Assembly (NCBI GenBank): GCA_030407005.1
Contig: JAUDYN010000005.1
Coordinates: 3,844,001-3,908,000, forward strand
From: Desarmillaria ectypa
Taxonomy: Eukaryota; Basidiomycota; Agaricomycetes; Agaricales; Physalacriaceae
DNA: 64,000 nt
Reading direction: 5' to 3'
A program made the translations under genes and the position numbers. Shown here one piece after another: positions 34,905 to 46,354 of this stretch. Below the pieces are notes generated by a model. That model saw only the letters and a program-made list of their open reading frames with translations. It searched no databases and was not told where the DNA came from. Numbering within the stretch: the stretch's first letter is position 1; every line of letters starts with the position of its first letter.

Positions 34905-37431
34905 TACTCTTTTACCTCCTCGATCTTGGAGGTGCTTGGCACCACTGCATCAGTGGGCCCCATGTATCTCACAACATTCTTCTCTTTTCTCATAGGGCAA
35001 TCCCTACTCAGGTGACTCTTTTGGTCGCACCTGAAGCAGTGCCCCTCAGCCTTTTGCCAGTCCAAGTCTATGGGCTTCCCCGCCCCTCCGTACATCGTCC
35101 ACTTACTGGTTCCAGTGTCACGGCTGGTTCCTCCACTCCCAGCACTCGGCTTTGGAGCCGAGGAACTTGTCGCCCCAGCGGTGTTCTTGCCACTGGGTTG
35201 CTGTTGCTGGGGACATGGGCCCTGCTTCTGGCCATCCCAAGGTGTACTGGTGGTCTGGTCAAAGACCCATTTCTGCTGTCTCTCTTCATACATCTGGAGG
35301 ATGCATTCCTTTCACTCTGGATATGAGCATGGAATGCTCACGCCCATATTTGATATAAAGGTCATGTACGAACTAGGCACTCCTAGTCGCACCACCTTTA
35401 CCATTGCACCACATTTGGCCTCATCGGTTCTCCAGCCTGCTAGCTTTGCTTCTTCTTCCAGCTTCTGGAAGTAATGGGAGGCAGGCTGTGCTCCCATGCA
35501 CAAGTCGAACATGCACTTTTTGTGGATTTCCTTGATCATGGGATCTCAGAATTGTTGTGTAACTAGGTCGATGAAGTCGGCCCAGTTGGGGTATTGGAAA
35601 TGGGCAGCGGTGCCGTCAAAGGCGTCACCCACCCAGTATTCGGGTCTCTTGTAGACCCACCAGTCCTTGGTGGCGCCCTTGAAATGGGATGTCACAAACA
35701 GTACCAGATGCAACAGCACCTGGAAGTAATGTTGGAACACTTCGAAGTAGGTGATGCAATCACCTACGAAGCATTCAATGTCGTCATGATCCCCTTTGAA
35801 TGGGGTGGGGACCTTGACAAGGGTCAGTTTGATGCCCAAATATGGGGCATCAGTGGCGGCATTCCTGACTGGGTTCAGGATTGGGTCAGGTGGTCCCTGA
35901 CCAGGGGGTGGTCTTGGGATCGAATATCGATCTGGCCTGTAGCCTGGGTACCCTCTTGGTGGCCCTGGCAGTCTTCCCCTCTCTGGCTCCTTCTCTCACT
36001 CTTGAACTTGGAGGTAGTCTGCCAACATCTTGCGGGCAGAGTCCTCCTTGTCAAGCTCTTCGCACATTTCCGCTGTGTGCCGCTCTTTCTCCAGCAGCTT
36101 GTTCCGCATCTGCTGCCAGGTTTCTTCTGCCATGGCAGGGATTCTTGATGCCCCTGCAGTGGCATTTCCTGCAGGGGCTCCTTCTGCTTCCATTTCTTCT
36201 CCCGCCCCTGCAAAGAGAAGACTACCACCCTGATAGAGGTGGTATCCTTGGTGATGCACCCTGTGATGAGAGGGTGAGTTGGGAAGTGGTCGTAGGCTTA
36301 CAACTGGGGTATCCAGTGGGTGATCCAGATAAATCTCATATTGGGGGTGGTGGTATTCCATCCCACTGTAGTAACCTGTATCGTAGGTTAACATATCATG
36401 CTGGGGCTCTTGCCCCCACTCATTCCTCTCTTGCCACCTCCAGCCTCCATAAGTGCTGGAGGGTCCTCTCCAGTTCTCGCTGCTCCTGCTGGGTCTGGGG
36501 TTGTAACCCTGGAAAACAATCCCCAGCAGAGGGGCAGAAAATTGACTGGTCACAGTTTGCATGTATCCAGTGATTGACAATGTTGGCCCAGTAGTTACTG
36601 GGCCCATTGAATGGGACTCGGATGGGGTCACCCCTGTTAAGGGCAAGCCACTCATCCATCTCGACTCTGGGTTCTTCCCAGAGGTCATGGGCTTCGACGT
36701 CCCTACGTTGAACTTCCCATGCTGTGGTCCTGAATAGACCAAATAATCTCCGGTCGACCTCAGAGAGGTCTGGCCAGATGAAATCGTCCCCGTCTGGATT
36801 GAAGGGGTTGTTGGCAGCACAGGGAGCGGCCGGGACTGGGGTGTTGTCTCTGACGATGTCATCATCAGACTCATCATCGGAGATCTCGATGATGGGGAGG
36901 GAGGAGAGGGAGATTTCTTCTCCCTCATCTGGCCACCACTCATGGCTCCAGGGGCCATAGGGGTGGTTTCGATCCATGTTTGGATCGTTGGGGTGTTGGG
37001 TCCAGAATGGCCGGACCTTCTACTGTTGTCACTGTTAGGCAATGGGGAGTCTGATCTCTGCTGGGATATGCAGAGAGCGGGGGTTCTTGGATGAGGGGGG
37101 GGGCTGGGGTATGGGGGCGGGGGTTCATCCAGCGCAGTCCATATGTCCTGCGCATATTCTTGGGCCACTGTAAGGCCGGCTGTTGGTCGCTCCAGTGTGA
37201 CAGTGGGTCGTTCCATCTGGTAATGGAGGAGGATGGCTCTCGCGTTATAGGTGCGAGTGGATTGGGCAATCTGGGCCTGAAGTTCTGCGATCCCCAGAGA
37301 TGGGGGTTGCGAGTTATTGCTCTCCTCAGAGGAGGAGGAAGGGCTGATGATGAATTGGGCCTGGGGATGAATGAGTGGAACTGCCTCTCATTCTCCCAGT
37401 CTTGCAGGGGGTATCCCCCTGGGAATGACAT
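34904..37431 (-). pseudogene. gag of element B, in several reading frames
   Basis: The start is ATG at 37431 (MSFPGGYPLQDWENERQF). Homology then moves to another frame (AQIAQSTRTYNARAILLHYQ, within an open frame extending to 35996). It moves to a third frame at ATG 36977 (DRNHPYGPW; IIEISDDESDDD; FIWPDLSEVDRRLF; ends LEVAREE-stop at 36420), then back to the 35996 frame (LLFAGAGEEMEAE, coiled coil). The capsid-like part (35839-35310) contains FKGDHDDIECFVGD and KDWWVYKRPEYW. A CCHC zinc knuckle, CFRCDQKSHLSRDC, lies near 35040. It ends at TAG 34904. The frame changes recur in other copies. Confidence 0.75.
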
Positions 37432-37655
37432 TGGTGGTGGGTGGGGCAGGATGGGGTTCTGGGATGGGTCATCGGGGCTGCCTTCTCAGCAGAGCCCAGA
37501 TTTCTTCCTCATATATTAATATGGTGAGGACTGTAAAAAAGGACAATAGTATGGCAATGCCAAGGGACATGGTTCAGGGTTCTTGGATGTTTCTTTCTTC
37601 TCCAGGCATGAAGAAGAACTTTTATATGGCTAGCATAATAGAAGTGAGGAGGGAT

Positions 37656-37668
37656 ATCTCTTGTTTAA
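37656..37668 (-). promoter_or_regulatory. Self-priming primer-binding site of element B
   Basis: The minus-strand sequence TTAAACAAGAGAT abuts the 5' LTR. It is perfectly complementary to ATCTCTTGTTTAA in that LTR (37811-37823, minus strand), just below the TATA box. It differs from element A's site at several positions, and each change is compensated in the LTR. Confidence 0.78.
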
Positions 37669-38091
37669 TGTTATGTACTGACTTGGGCACATGACTTGGG
37701 GCAGTCAGCTGATTCCCTCTGAGCTGTTACACATTTGAATGATCACCCAATTGAGAGAACAAAGCCAATAGCCTTCTGTGTTGTGCAAACAAGAAGTATA
37801 TGGTTTTAATTTAAACAAGAGATAGAGTACAACTGTCTAGTTTACTCTGTTTATATAGTATTTCTATGGCATTATAATTAGATGAAACACTACAGTCTAT
37901 GCACAAACGGTGTCGAAGTTGGATGATCCAGGAGGATCATAGAACCAATAGAAAGTGTCTGGGGTGACAGATGGTGAGAACGAGGGTGGTAGCCGGTGAA
38001 TAGCTGGATATGAGTCGGTTTCTGGACTAGATTAGATGGATGAGTCATGGGTATGACTTGGATAAGATAAGATAATGGAAAAATCGTAACA
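37669..38091 (-). repeat. 5' LTR of element B
   Basis: 423 bp, collinear with 28166-28588. It carries the perfect 13-nt self-primer complement at 37811-37823 and lost several CpGs that survive in the other LTR. Confidence 0.9.
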
Positions 38092-38096
38092 AACTG

Positions 38097-38173
38097 GGTG
38101 ATTGTTCAAATGTATAACAGCCCAAAGAGGACAGCTGATATCCCAAGTCATGTGACTAAGATGGTCTCTAACA
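38097..38173 (+). repeat. 5' LTR of element C, second part
   Basis: It continues the LTR interrupted at 28165 and ends CTCTAACA at 38173. The perfect self-priming site TTAGTCAAAAGAT follows directly at 38174-38186. Confidence 0.85.
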
Positions 38174-38405
38174 TTAGTCAAAAGATAACCCTTCTGTTTC
38201 TTTAAATGCTAGCTGTAAAGAAGCACTTCCTCATGACCAATGAGGAGAACTGACAAGAACCAAGAACTGTTTCTCTTGGTGTTGCAATCAGCAGCACCAT
38301 TCTTTTAACATTTTTTACAGTCCTTGCCATCCTAATCTATGAGAAAGAAATACAAGCTCTCCTCCAGCAGAGGCAGACTCGTTGTCCAACCCTACCACCC
38401 CAACC

Positions 38406-40849
38406 ATGTCATTCCCTGGGGACTATCCCCCATCTGATTGGGTGAATGAGAGGCAGTACCTCTCAGTTGCCCCTGAGCAAGATTCACAGTTGCCTCCTCC
38501 TCCAAGGAGTCAATTACTGAGAGGACCACTGCCACCAGTCACTCACAGAATCCAATTGAGGGGGCTCCGACTGCAGGGCCCTCCTCCATCAATGAGCACA
38601 ATGCTCAGGCTGTCTTCTTCTGCTACAGGATGGAACAACCCACCCCCTCCATCACTGAGGAATATGCATGGCACATATAGGCTGAGGAGGACATCCTGCC
38701 CTCTTACCCTAGGCTCCCACACCCCCATCCTATCCATCCTCCTACCCCTGCCCTACTTTCGTACTCCTGGTGAGTACCCCCCCCAATCTCAAACCTCTTC
38801 ATCCAACGGGTCCTACCATGGACCCCAAAACCCCAACAATCCTACCATGGATTGAAACCACCCCTATGGGCCCTGGGGCCATAGAGAAAATTGGCCCCAG
38901 GGAGGGACCAACTCCACTTCCTCCCTCTCAGTCATCAAGATCTCTGATGAGTCTGATGGAGAACTCGATGCCCCACACCCACCCCCTCCTACTACCACCA
39001 ACAGTCCCTTCAACCCAAATGGGGACAACTACACCTGAAGGGGCCACCACCTAGGACATCTGATGACAGGATGTTGAGGCAAGAAGTCTCTGGGATGAGC
39101 CCAGAACAACAATGGACAAGTGGCTCACTCGTAACCAGGGAAGTCCCATATGGGGTCCAGACCCTGACACCATCCTTTGCATCTGGATATGGGCAAACTG
39201 AGAATATAGGATATTCCCCACCACTGTTGGGAATATACTACCAGTGCTTCAAGCCCAGGATAAGGATGAGCAGAGGGAGCTGGAATGCTCCCTATAACAC
39301 TTATGGGTATTAGAGACCCAGTGAGAGGAGTAGATGGGGGCACAAGCCCCAATACAATACATTTACCTATGATACAGGTTACTATGGTGGGCTGGGATAC
39401 CACCAGCCCCAATATGAAACAATTCCAGATTATTTCCCAGACACCCCAGTCGCAAGACCAAGACCATTACCCGACTTGCCACCACACAGTCAGGTACGAC
39501 AATCTGGCTACCACTCCTACCAGGGTGGCAGTCTTCTCTTTGCAGGGGCAGGAGAAGACATGGAAGCTGAAAATATCCCTGCAGGAATCACCACTGCAGG
39601 GGCATCAAGAACCCCAGTAACAACAGAAGAAATTTGGCAGCAGATGAAAACCATGCTGGCTGAAAAGGAGAAGCACATCATGGAGATGCATGAGAAGCTT
39701 GAAAGGGAGGAGTCCACCAGGAGGATGATGGCAGATTACCTCTATGACCAAGACAAAGGGAAGGAGCCTGACAGGGGCAGACTCTTGGAGCTGCCAAGAG
39801 GCTACCCAGGTCCAAGGCTGGATTAGTATTCGATCCCAAGACTGCCCCCCAGCAAGGGCCCTCCTGACCCTATTCCCAATTCTATCAGGATTGCCACTGC
39901 CGATGCCCCATATTTGGGCATCAAACCAACTCTCATCAAAGTCCCTTCTCTGTTCAAGGGGGACCATGATGATATCAAATGCTTCATAGGTGATTGTATC
40001 ATCTATTTTGAAGTGTTTTGACACTATTTCCAGGTGCCATTGCACCTGGTATTATTCATGACCTCCCACTTTGAGGGGGCCACCAAAGACTGGTGTGTCT
40101 ACAAGAGACCTGAATTCTAGGTCAGTGATTCCTATGATGGGACTGCCACCCACTTCTGCTACCCTGACTGGGCAGACTTTGTCGAGATGGTCTCATGACA
40201 ATTCAGAGACCTCGCCATTGAGGAAGTCCACAAAAAGCAGATGTTTGACCTCCAAATGGGAGCACAGCCCACCTCCTATTACTTCCAGAAGCTGGAAGAA
40301 GAGGCCAAGTTGGTGGGCCAGAGAACTGATGAGGCAGAACACAGCGCCATGGTGAAGGCCATTCATTTAGGAGTACCCTCCTCCTATATGACCTTCATCT
40401 CAAACATGGGTGTCAACATTCCATGTTCATATCTGGAGTGGAAGGAGTGTATCCTCAGGATGTATGAGGAATACCAATGAAAGTGGGTCTTTGACCAGAC
40501 CACTGGCATGCTCCAGAACAGGCAAAAGAAGGATTCCCACCCCCAACACCAACAGCAGCCCAGTGGCAAAGCCGCCACTGGGGCAACAAGTTCCTCAGCC
40601 CCAAAGCTGACTGCCAATACAGGAGTCAGTTGGGATGCCAGAACTGGTCAGTGAATGACATATGGAGGGGTGGGGAAGCCTATGGATATTGATCAGTAAA
40701 GGGCCAAGAGAAGATGTTTCAGGTGCAATGAGAAAGGTCACCTGAGCAGAGATTGTCCCAAGAGAAAAGAGTTGAGGGACATTCGATCCTTGGGGCCCAC
40801 TAACAAAGTGGTGTTAGCCATGACCAAGATCAAAGAGGCAAAAGACTAG
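38406..40849 (+). pseudogene. gag of element C
   Basis: Starts MSFPGDYPPSDWVNERQY (38406). It includes the NAQAVFFCYRMEQP piece in another frame, a shortened NHPYGPWGH piece (from ATG 38847) that has lost the WPDLSEV block by deletion, and a coiled-coil stretch (about 39600-39770). The capsid-like domain (about 39920-40480) contains KVPSLFKGDHDDIKCFIGD and TSHFEGATKDW. The zinc knuckle CFRCNEKGHLSRDC is near 40720. It ends at TAG 40847-40849. Multiple stops are mostly TGA or TAG at former CGA or CAG/CAA codons. Confidence 0.8.
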
Positions 40850-40881
40850 GTCAACAAGGGTTCGATTCCCCTTGCTCAACC
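40849..40881 (+). promoter_or_regulatory. gag-pol junction hairpin of element C
   Basis: The amber TAG at 40847-40849 is fused to GGTCAA-CAAGGG, loop TTCGATTC, CCCTTG-C-TCAACC. The two mismatches in the outer stem (A-C pairs) are what CpG decay of an original GGTCGA/TCGACC stem would give. A splice-donor-like AGGTGAGT lies shortly downstream (about 40893). Confidence 0.65.
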
Positions 40882-41667
40882 AAGTCTCAAAAAGGTGAGT
40901 TCTCAGCTTCTGTGGGTTGGACTGAATATTATAAACATAGACAATCATGCACAAATACAAATATATATTCTATGACTTCACAGACCCCAAAGCCAAAGAA
41001 CACCAAAGAATTGAAAATACATAGGTACATCATCCTTCTGCAAGAAGCTGACATGAAGATCTATAGTGAATTCTGAGCCCCCAACAAGGTGCGCGGGACT
41101 CCTTTGGGCCTCCCAGAAGTCTGAAAGCCTCAGTGTCCTCCTCAAGCAGAGGACCAAGTCCAACAGCCTCGCCAGGGTCAGTGGGGGACCAGGAGAGTGC
41201 CTCTCACCAAGGCCAGTGTTAGGTACCTGCTTAGTCATGAGACTTGGGATGTCAGCTGACCTCTAAGGGCTATTACACATTCGAACAGTTACCCAAGATA
41301 GAGGTTTAAGTGTGGTCTTTAGTAAGGTAAGAGTAAGAGGTTTATGAATTAAGTTTAATCAAAAGATAGAGTACAACAGTGTAGTTTACTCTGTTTATAT
41401 ACTATTTCTATGGCAATATATTTAGGTGAAATGTTAGAGTCCATGCTTGAACAGTGTCGAAGTAGGGTGGTCTGGGAGGATCATACATCCAATAGAAAGC
41501 ATCTGGGGTGATAGATAGTGAGAACGAGGGTAGTAGCCAGTGAGTAGCTGGATATGAGTCAGATGCATGGATAGATTAGATGGCTGAGTCATGGATATGA
41601 CTCAGATAAGATAAGATAACGGAAAAATTGTAACATTACCCCCTTGTTAAAGCAGTTGTCCTGACTG

Positions 41668-44600
41668 CTAAGGTTCTTCTATAGGGGTGTCGAACTGTGT
41701 TGCGATTTGACTGATCCAGTATTGATCAATCAGTTTTTTCCATAGTTCTTTGTCCAGATTGACAATCCACTTGGTATATCCATCTTTTCTTTTGGTGAGA
41801 TAGGCTACATTGCCATGTTCTGAGTATTCGTGGTCCAGTATCTTGACCACTGCTTTGTTCTTGGTTGTGATTTTTGGAGTGTATATGGCATGGTTTATGC
41901 TGGCCTGGTACTCTTGGATCACTTCCAATGCATTTGTCATCTCATTTTCTCAAACCCATGAGTTGTGTTCATGGGTCCATCCCTTCCATTTGACCAGATA
42001 GTCTGTGACTTCTCTGGACAGTTGTCCTCTCTTGGATCATACCTTTCTGGTGCATGAGTCCAAGACTTCTTCAATTTCATATTCTTCTTGACCATCGACG
42101 AGGTCTGGAGGAGGAGGCGGCAGTTGTTCTTGATTCAGGAATGAGGGTGCAACGTAAGGAGTTAACAACTTCTCATTGAACCAAGGATGAATCTTCCAGT
42201 GAGGTGGCAGTTTCAACTTGTATGCTGCTGCTCCCGACTTCTCGACAATTTTGAATGGTCCTGTTCATTTATCATTGAGTTTCTTCTTTGGTTGTGGAAG
42301 ATGAAGGTTGGTGGTGTCGAGCCAAACCTTATCACTGACTTGGTATTGTCAGGGCAACTGTTTTCTTTTGTCATATTGCACCTTCATTTGCGCTGCTGCC
42401 TTTTCCAAGGCATTGTGGACTTCTTTATGGACCTTGGCCATTGTTTCAGTGAAGTCGACAGCTGTGGGATTTGCGAAACTGGTTTTCTGAATGGACTCGG
42501 GAATGAGTCAGGGATTCCATCCATATAGGACCATGAAAGGACTTTTGCCCATAGCTGAGTGTACTCAGTTGTTGTGGGCAAATTCTGCAAGAGGTAACCA
42601 TGCTACCCAATCTGTTTGTCGATGGTTGACAAAGATGCAAAGGTATTTTTCAACCTCCTGGTTGACCATCTCTGTCTGCCTATCTGTCTGGGGATGGTAT
42701 GCCATAGAGGTGTTCTGCATGATGTTCAGCATTCTGTATAGTTCCTTCATGAATGCTGAGACAAATTGGGGTCCTTGGTCTGATATGACTACTTGCAGCA
42801 TACCATGCTTTGCGTATACATGGTTGTGAAGCATCAATGCCCATCCTTCGGCAGATAACTCTTCATTACAGGGAATGAGAATTATATTCTTTGAGAATCA
42901 GTCGATAATGATGAGTAAGGCATCAAAGCCTTCTGACTCTGGAATACCAGTGACCATGTTGATGGAAATGTGCGTCCATGGAGTGTCTGGGATTGCATTT
43001 GGGTAAAGAGGTGCAGCTTTGGCCTGCATGTCACTCTTCATTTGTTGACAAGTCTCACATCAAAGGATGTAGGACTCAACGTCTCTTTTCATCTTTGGCC
43101 ACCAATACTCATGAAGAACAAGTTCCTTGGTCTTGGCGATTCCTGGATGTCCAGCGGTGATATGGTCATGATGTTGTGAAATAATCTCACCACATAACAT
43201 GGAGTCGTTGGGAATATAGACTCATCCATTGTACCACAGGATTTTGTCTTCCTGGGTGATTCCTCATTTATGGTTAAGGGATTTCTCAATCCCCTGGTTC
43301 CACTGGTCCTTTTGTCATGTTGCATCTTTTATATGCATGATTCGTTCTTCAGCAGTGGGTAATACCAATGCCTGGAAATGTTCTGGGGAAAGAATGACAA
43401 CATCTTGATTATCTTCCTTTCCCTGATCGTGATCATCTCGTCTGCTGAGAAGATCAGCCTTTTTGTTCATGGTTCCAGCTTTGTGTTGAAGGACAAAGTG
43501 GTATTCTGCTAATTTGGTGACCCACCAAGCTTGTCGGTGGTTCAACTTCTGGGGTTTCCAGAAATATTGGAGATTCTGGTGGTCTGTCCAGATCTCAATG
43601 GTCTCTTTGGCGCCCATGAGGTAATGGCGCCACTCTTCCAATGCTAGCATGATTGCTAGTAGTTCCTTGTCATAAATCTCATAATTGCACTCAGTGATGG
43701 TGAGCACTTTTGACATGAAAGCCACTGGCCTCCATTTCCCATTCTATTCTTGGTTTAGCATGATACCAATGGCTCCATCACTGGTGTCAGCCTCTACTCA
43801 GAACTTTCCATCATCTGAGGGAATTGTCAGGACTACATTTGTCGTCATCAACTGCTTAAGTTGACAGAATGCTTGTTCTTGCTCTGATCCCTACATCCAG
43901 TCTACCTTTCTGGTTAACTGGGTAAGGGGATACACTATCTTGGAGTAGTTGCAGATAAACTTGCGATAGAAGTTCATGAATCCTAAGAAAGACTGTAATT
44001 CTTTCTTCTTGGTTGGAGTTGGCCACTCTACTATACCCACAGTCTTGATGGGGTCCATGCAAATGGTGTCTTCACTGATAATAACTTCTAAGTACTCGGT
44101 TTCTAGTACTTCAAATTCGCATTTCTCAGCCTTGAGGAATAGCTTGTTTTCTCTGAGATGTTGGAGTATCTGTTGAACTATGTCTCAATGTTCAGACAGG
44201 TTTTTTGTGAATATAAGGATGTCATCGAGATAAATTGTGACTTTTCCTCCAGTGATCAAATCCTTGAATATGTCATTCATCATCCACTGGAATGTAGCAG
44301 GTGAATTCATAAGGCCAAAGAACATGACTGTAGGCTTGAAGAGTCCCCAGTTAGTTCTGAATGCTGCCTTTTCTTCATCTCAGATGCATACATTGTTGTA
44401 TCCCCAATGAACATCTAGCTTGGAGAAATACTTGGCTCCACATAATTTGTCAATGAGTTTAGAGATTAGTGGAAGGGGATAACGATTTTTAATCATCATT
44501 TCATTCAGTTTGCAGTAATTCTGAACTGGTTGTAGAGAGCCATCCTTTTTCTTAACGAAGAAGAAAGGGGAGGTGAAGAGAGATTTTGAGAGACAGATGC

Positions 44601-45770
44601 ATTCTGAGTCTAAGTTCTCATCGAGGAACTTGTCGAGTTGTTCTTGCTCATTTCAATTGAGCAGGTAAACTTTGCAGTCCAGCATGGACTTTGCATTAGG
44701 GACTAGCTCAATGGTGTGGTCCCAGGGTCGTTGTTCTGGTAAATCATCAAAGCTTTTCTTGGAGAATAAATCTCTAAAGCTTTGATACTGAGGAGGCATG
44801 AGCTCCTCGAATGTCTGTTTTGGTTTCTCTGCATTTGTGGCCACCACCAGTTCATTTGCATGATGGATGGCACAAAGGATGATTTCTTCTTGCATATTCA
44901 TAGCAAGAATACTTTCACCTTCCTCCAGCTCTTTGTCCCATTGGTCTTCTTCATCTGCATCTGGCAGCATGAAGTGGTTCTGGATGCAATGACATCATCC
45001 AAATGTCAAGATTCCCACCTTCCAGTTGACGAAAGGGTTGTGGCATTTAAGCCAGTCGTGGCCCAAATATATGGTTTTGGAGCCCAAATTGGTGACCATG
45101 AGGTCAATTTGTTCACTGTGGTCTCTGATGGTCATTCAGAGTTCCACAAATTCTGTAACATTGCCTGCCTTATTGCACATTCCATCAGCAATATAGACTG
45201 GTATCGGGGTGGTGGCCTTCCTGGTGTCCAGCTGGTGTTGCTGGACATAGGTTTGATTGATAGAGCTGCCCATACAGCCACTATCCAACAATGCACAGGT
45301 TGTCAACATCTGTTTCCCGGTACATGGAGAAAGCTGGATATCCACCAGAAAGTCCCATCCGGAACTTTTGGTACCATGGATATAGTGGATCGGTTCATGG
45401 AGTTCATAGAGCTGTTCATGAGCAAAACTTTCTCCAGTTCTCAAGCTCTGAATGAGCTCATTGTCTATCTCTCTGAGTCGTTTGGGGTGGACCCAAATGG
45501 AGAGAACTGCTTTGGTGACTGCCAAATCCTTGGAGTTGCAAACAGTGTGCAAAGTCCAATCAATCTTGGATGGTCTATACCACTGGTGATCATCCTGCTT
45601 CCCAGTGCATCGGGAAGTTTCTGGTACCCCCTTGTTAAGGAAGGTGTCAGGTTCAGTGCTTCCCTGTGCATTTGGAAGACTTTGGGTATTGGAGTACTGG
45701 CTTTGGACTGGCTTGCCAAAGTCGAAAGGCAGTGTTGTCTTCTTCATCAGATACTTCAACAATTGTGGTT
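41668..45770 (-). pseudogene. pol of element D
   Basis: Minus strand: linker, protease LLDSGCMGSSIN (about 45285), RT with an intact YLDDILIF box (about 44220), RNase H (about 43800-43590), integrase (about 43200-42600; FVSAFMKELYRML, VISDQGPQF), chromodomain (about 42100-41950) and second chromodomain-like module (about 41850-41690; VVKILDHEYSEHGNVAYL). It is split by many stops. The empty SL5-equivalent site is visible at 44512 (CAGTTTGCAGTAATTC). Confidence 0.85.
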
Positions 45771-46354
45771 CTGCTGAAATGCCCCCTCTTTATTGCCTGG
45801 GCGCTAGTGACTTCCCCCTGTTCTTCAGCTTTGGTTCACTCAGAAACCTCCCAGGCCTTGGAAGAAGTCTAGTATCGGCTTGAGGCATTCGAAGTTCCAC
45901 TTCTACTAGCCATTGTGGCAGAGTACTGAGCAGTAGCAGCTGGGGCAAATCTCATCAGCATTGCCATCAGCTGCACTACCAGCTGGTCTCCCACTGGTCC
46001 AGCTAGTGCATGGCCCCAGTCCTGACCTTAGTGAGAGATGCTCTCCTGGTCCCTCACCAACCCTGGTGAGGCTGGTGGGCTTGTCCCTCTGCTCAAGGAG
46101 GACGCTGGGATGTTTGGACTTCTGGGAGGCCCGAGGGAGTCCTGCCTACTAGTCCCTGCCCATTGCTGATTGCTCAGCAGCATATCTGGTGAGCTAAGCT
46201 CAGTGGACTTCGTGGTGGTGTCAGCACCACCTGGCAAGTCCTGCACCTCATCAGGGGTTCAGGAATTGTTACTACAGATACTTGTATCAGCGTCTTCTAG
46301 AAGGATGGCATACCTGTTTCTGTTTGTTGATTCTTGTTTGGTCTTCAGCTTTGG
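45771..46354 (-). pseudogene. Linker piece of element D up to the SL6 junction
   Basis: Homologous to the gag-protease linker of elements B and E (SSPDMLLSNQQWAGTSRQDS near 46200, PRSPNIPASS near 46110). It ends ...CAGCTTTGG at 46354, directly at SL6. The corresponding gag sequence that should follow is missing. Confidence 0.7.

Larger units (their letters stand above)
28166..38091 (-). mobile_element. Element B: minus-strand chromovirus inserted in C's 5' LTR
   Basis: Both LTRs are 423 bp (28166-28588 and 37669-38091) and the element is flanked by AACTG (28161-28165 and 38092-38096). The LTRs begin TGTTATGTACTGAC on the plus strand. Where they differ, the changes are almost all C-to-T or G-to-A, usually at CpG in the other copy. 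It carries a full gag-pol layout interrupted by SL5 in the RT region (31472-32930). It keeps more CpG than A, C or E, so it is probably among the youngest insertions here. Confidence 0.92.
41217..46354 (-). mobile_element. Element D: minus-strand chromovirus fragment
   Basis: Left end: a 419-bp 3' LTR (41217-41635) beginning TGTTAGGTACC. It is followed on the minus strand by the polypurine tract, the pol stop (41668) and pol up to the linker. It then ends abruptly at SL6 (46355). Its gag and 5' LTR are absent. It lies in the linker of element C (left flank GCCAG). Confidence 0.85.

Noticed and set aside
34868..34906. A tRNA gene at the T-arm-like sequence AATCGAACCC
   Set aside because: No D-arm, anticodon arm or acceptor pairing is present upstream; the sequence is the gag-pol hairpin, shared with elements C and E.
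35594..36573. Plus-strand ORFs of 184 and 230 codons
   Set aside because: They lie antisense to gag of element B and reflect its Pro- and Ser-rich codon pattern.
44782..45777. 331-codon plus-strand ORF
   Set aside because: It is antisense to the protease/RT-proximal part of element D, whose minus-strand homology to the other pol genes is clear; its sequence has no independent support.
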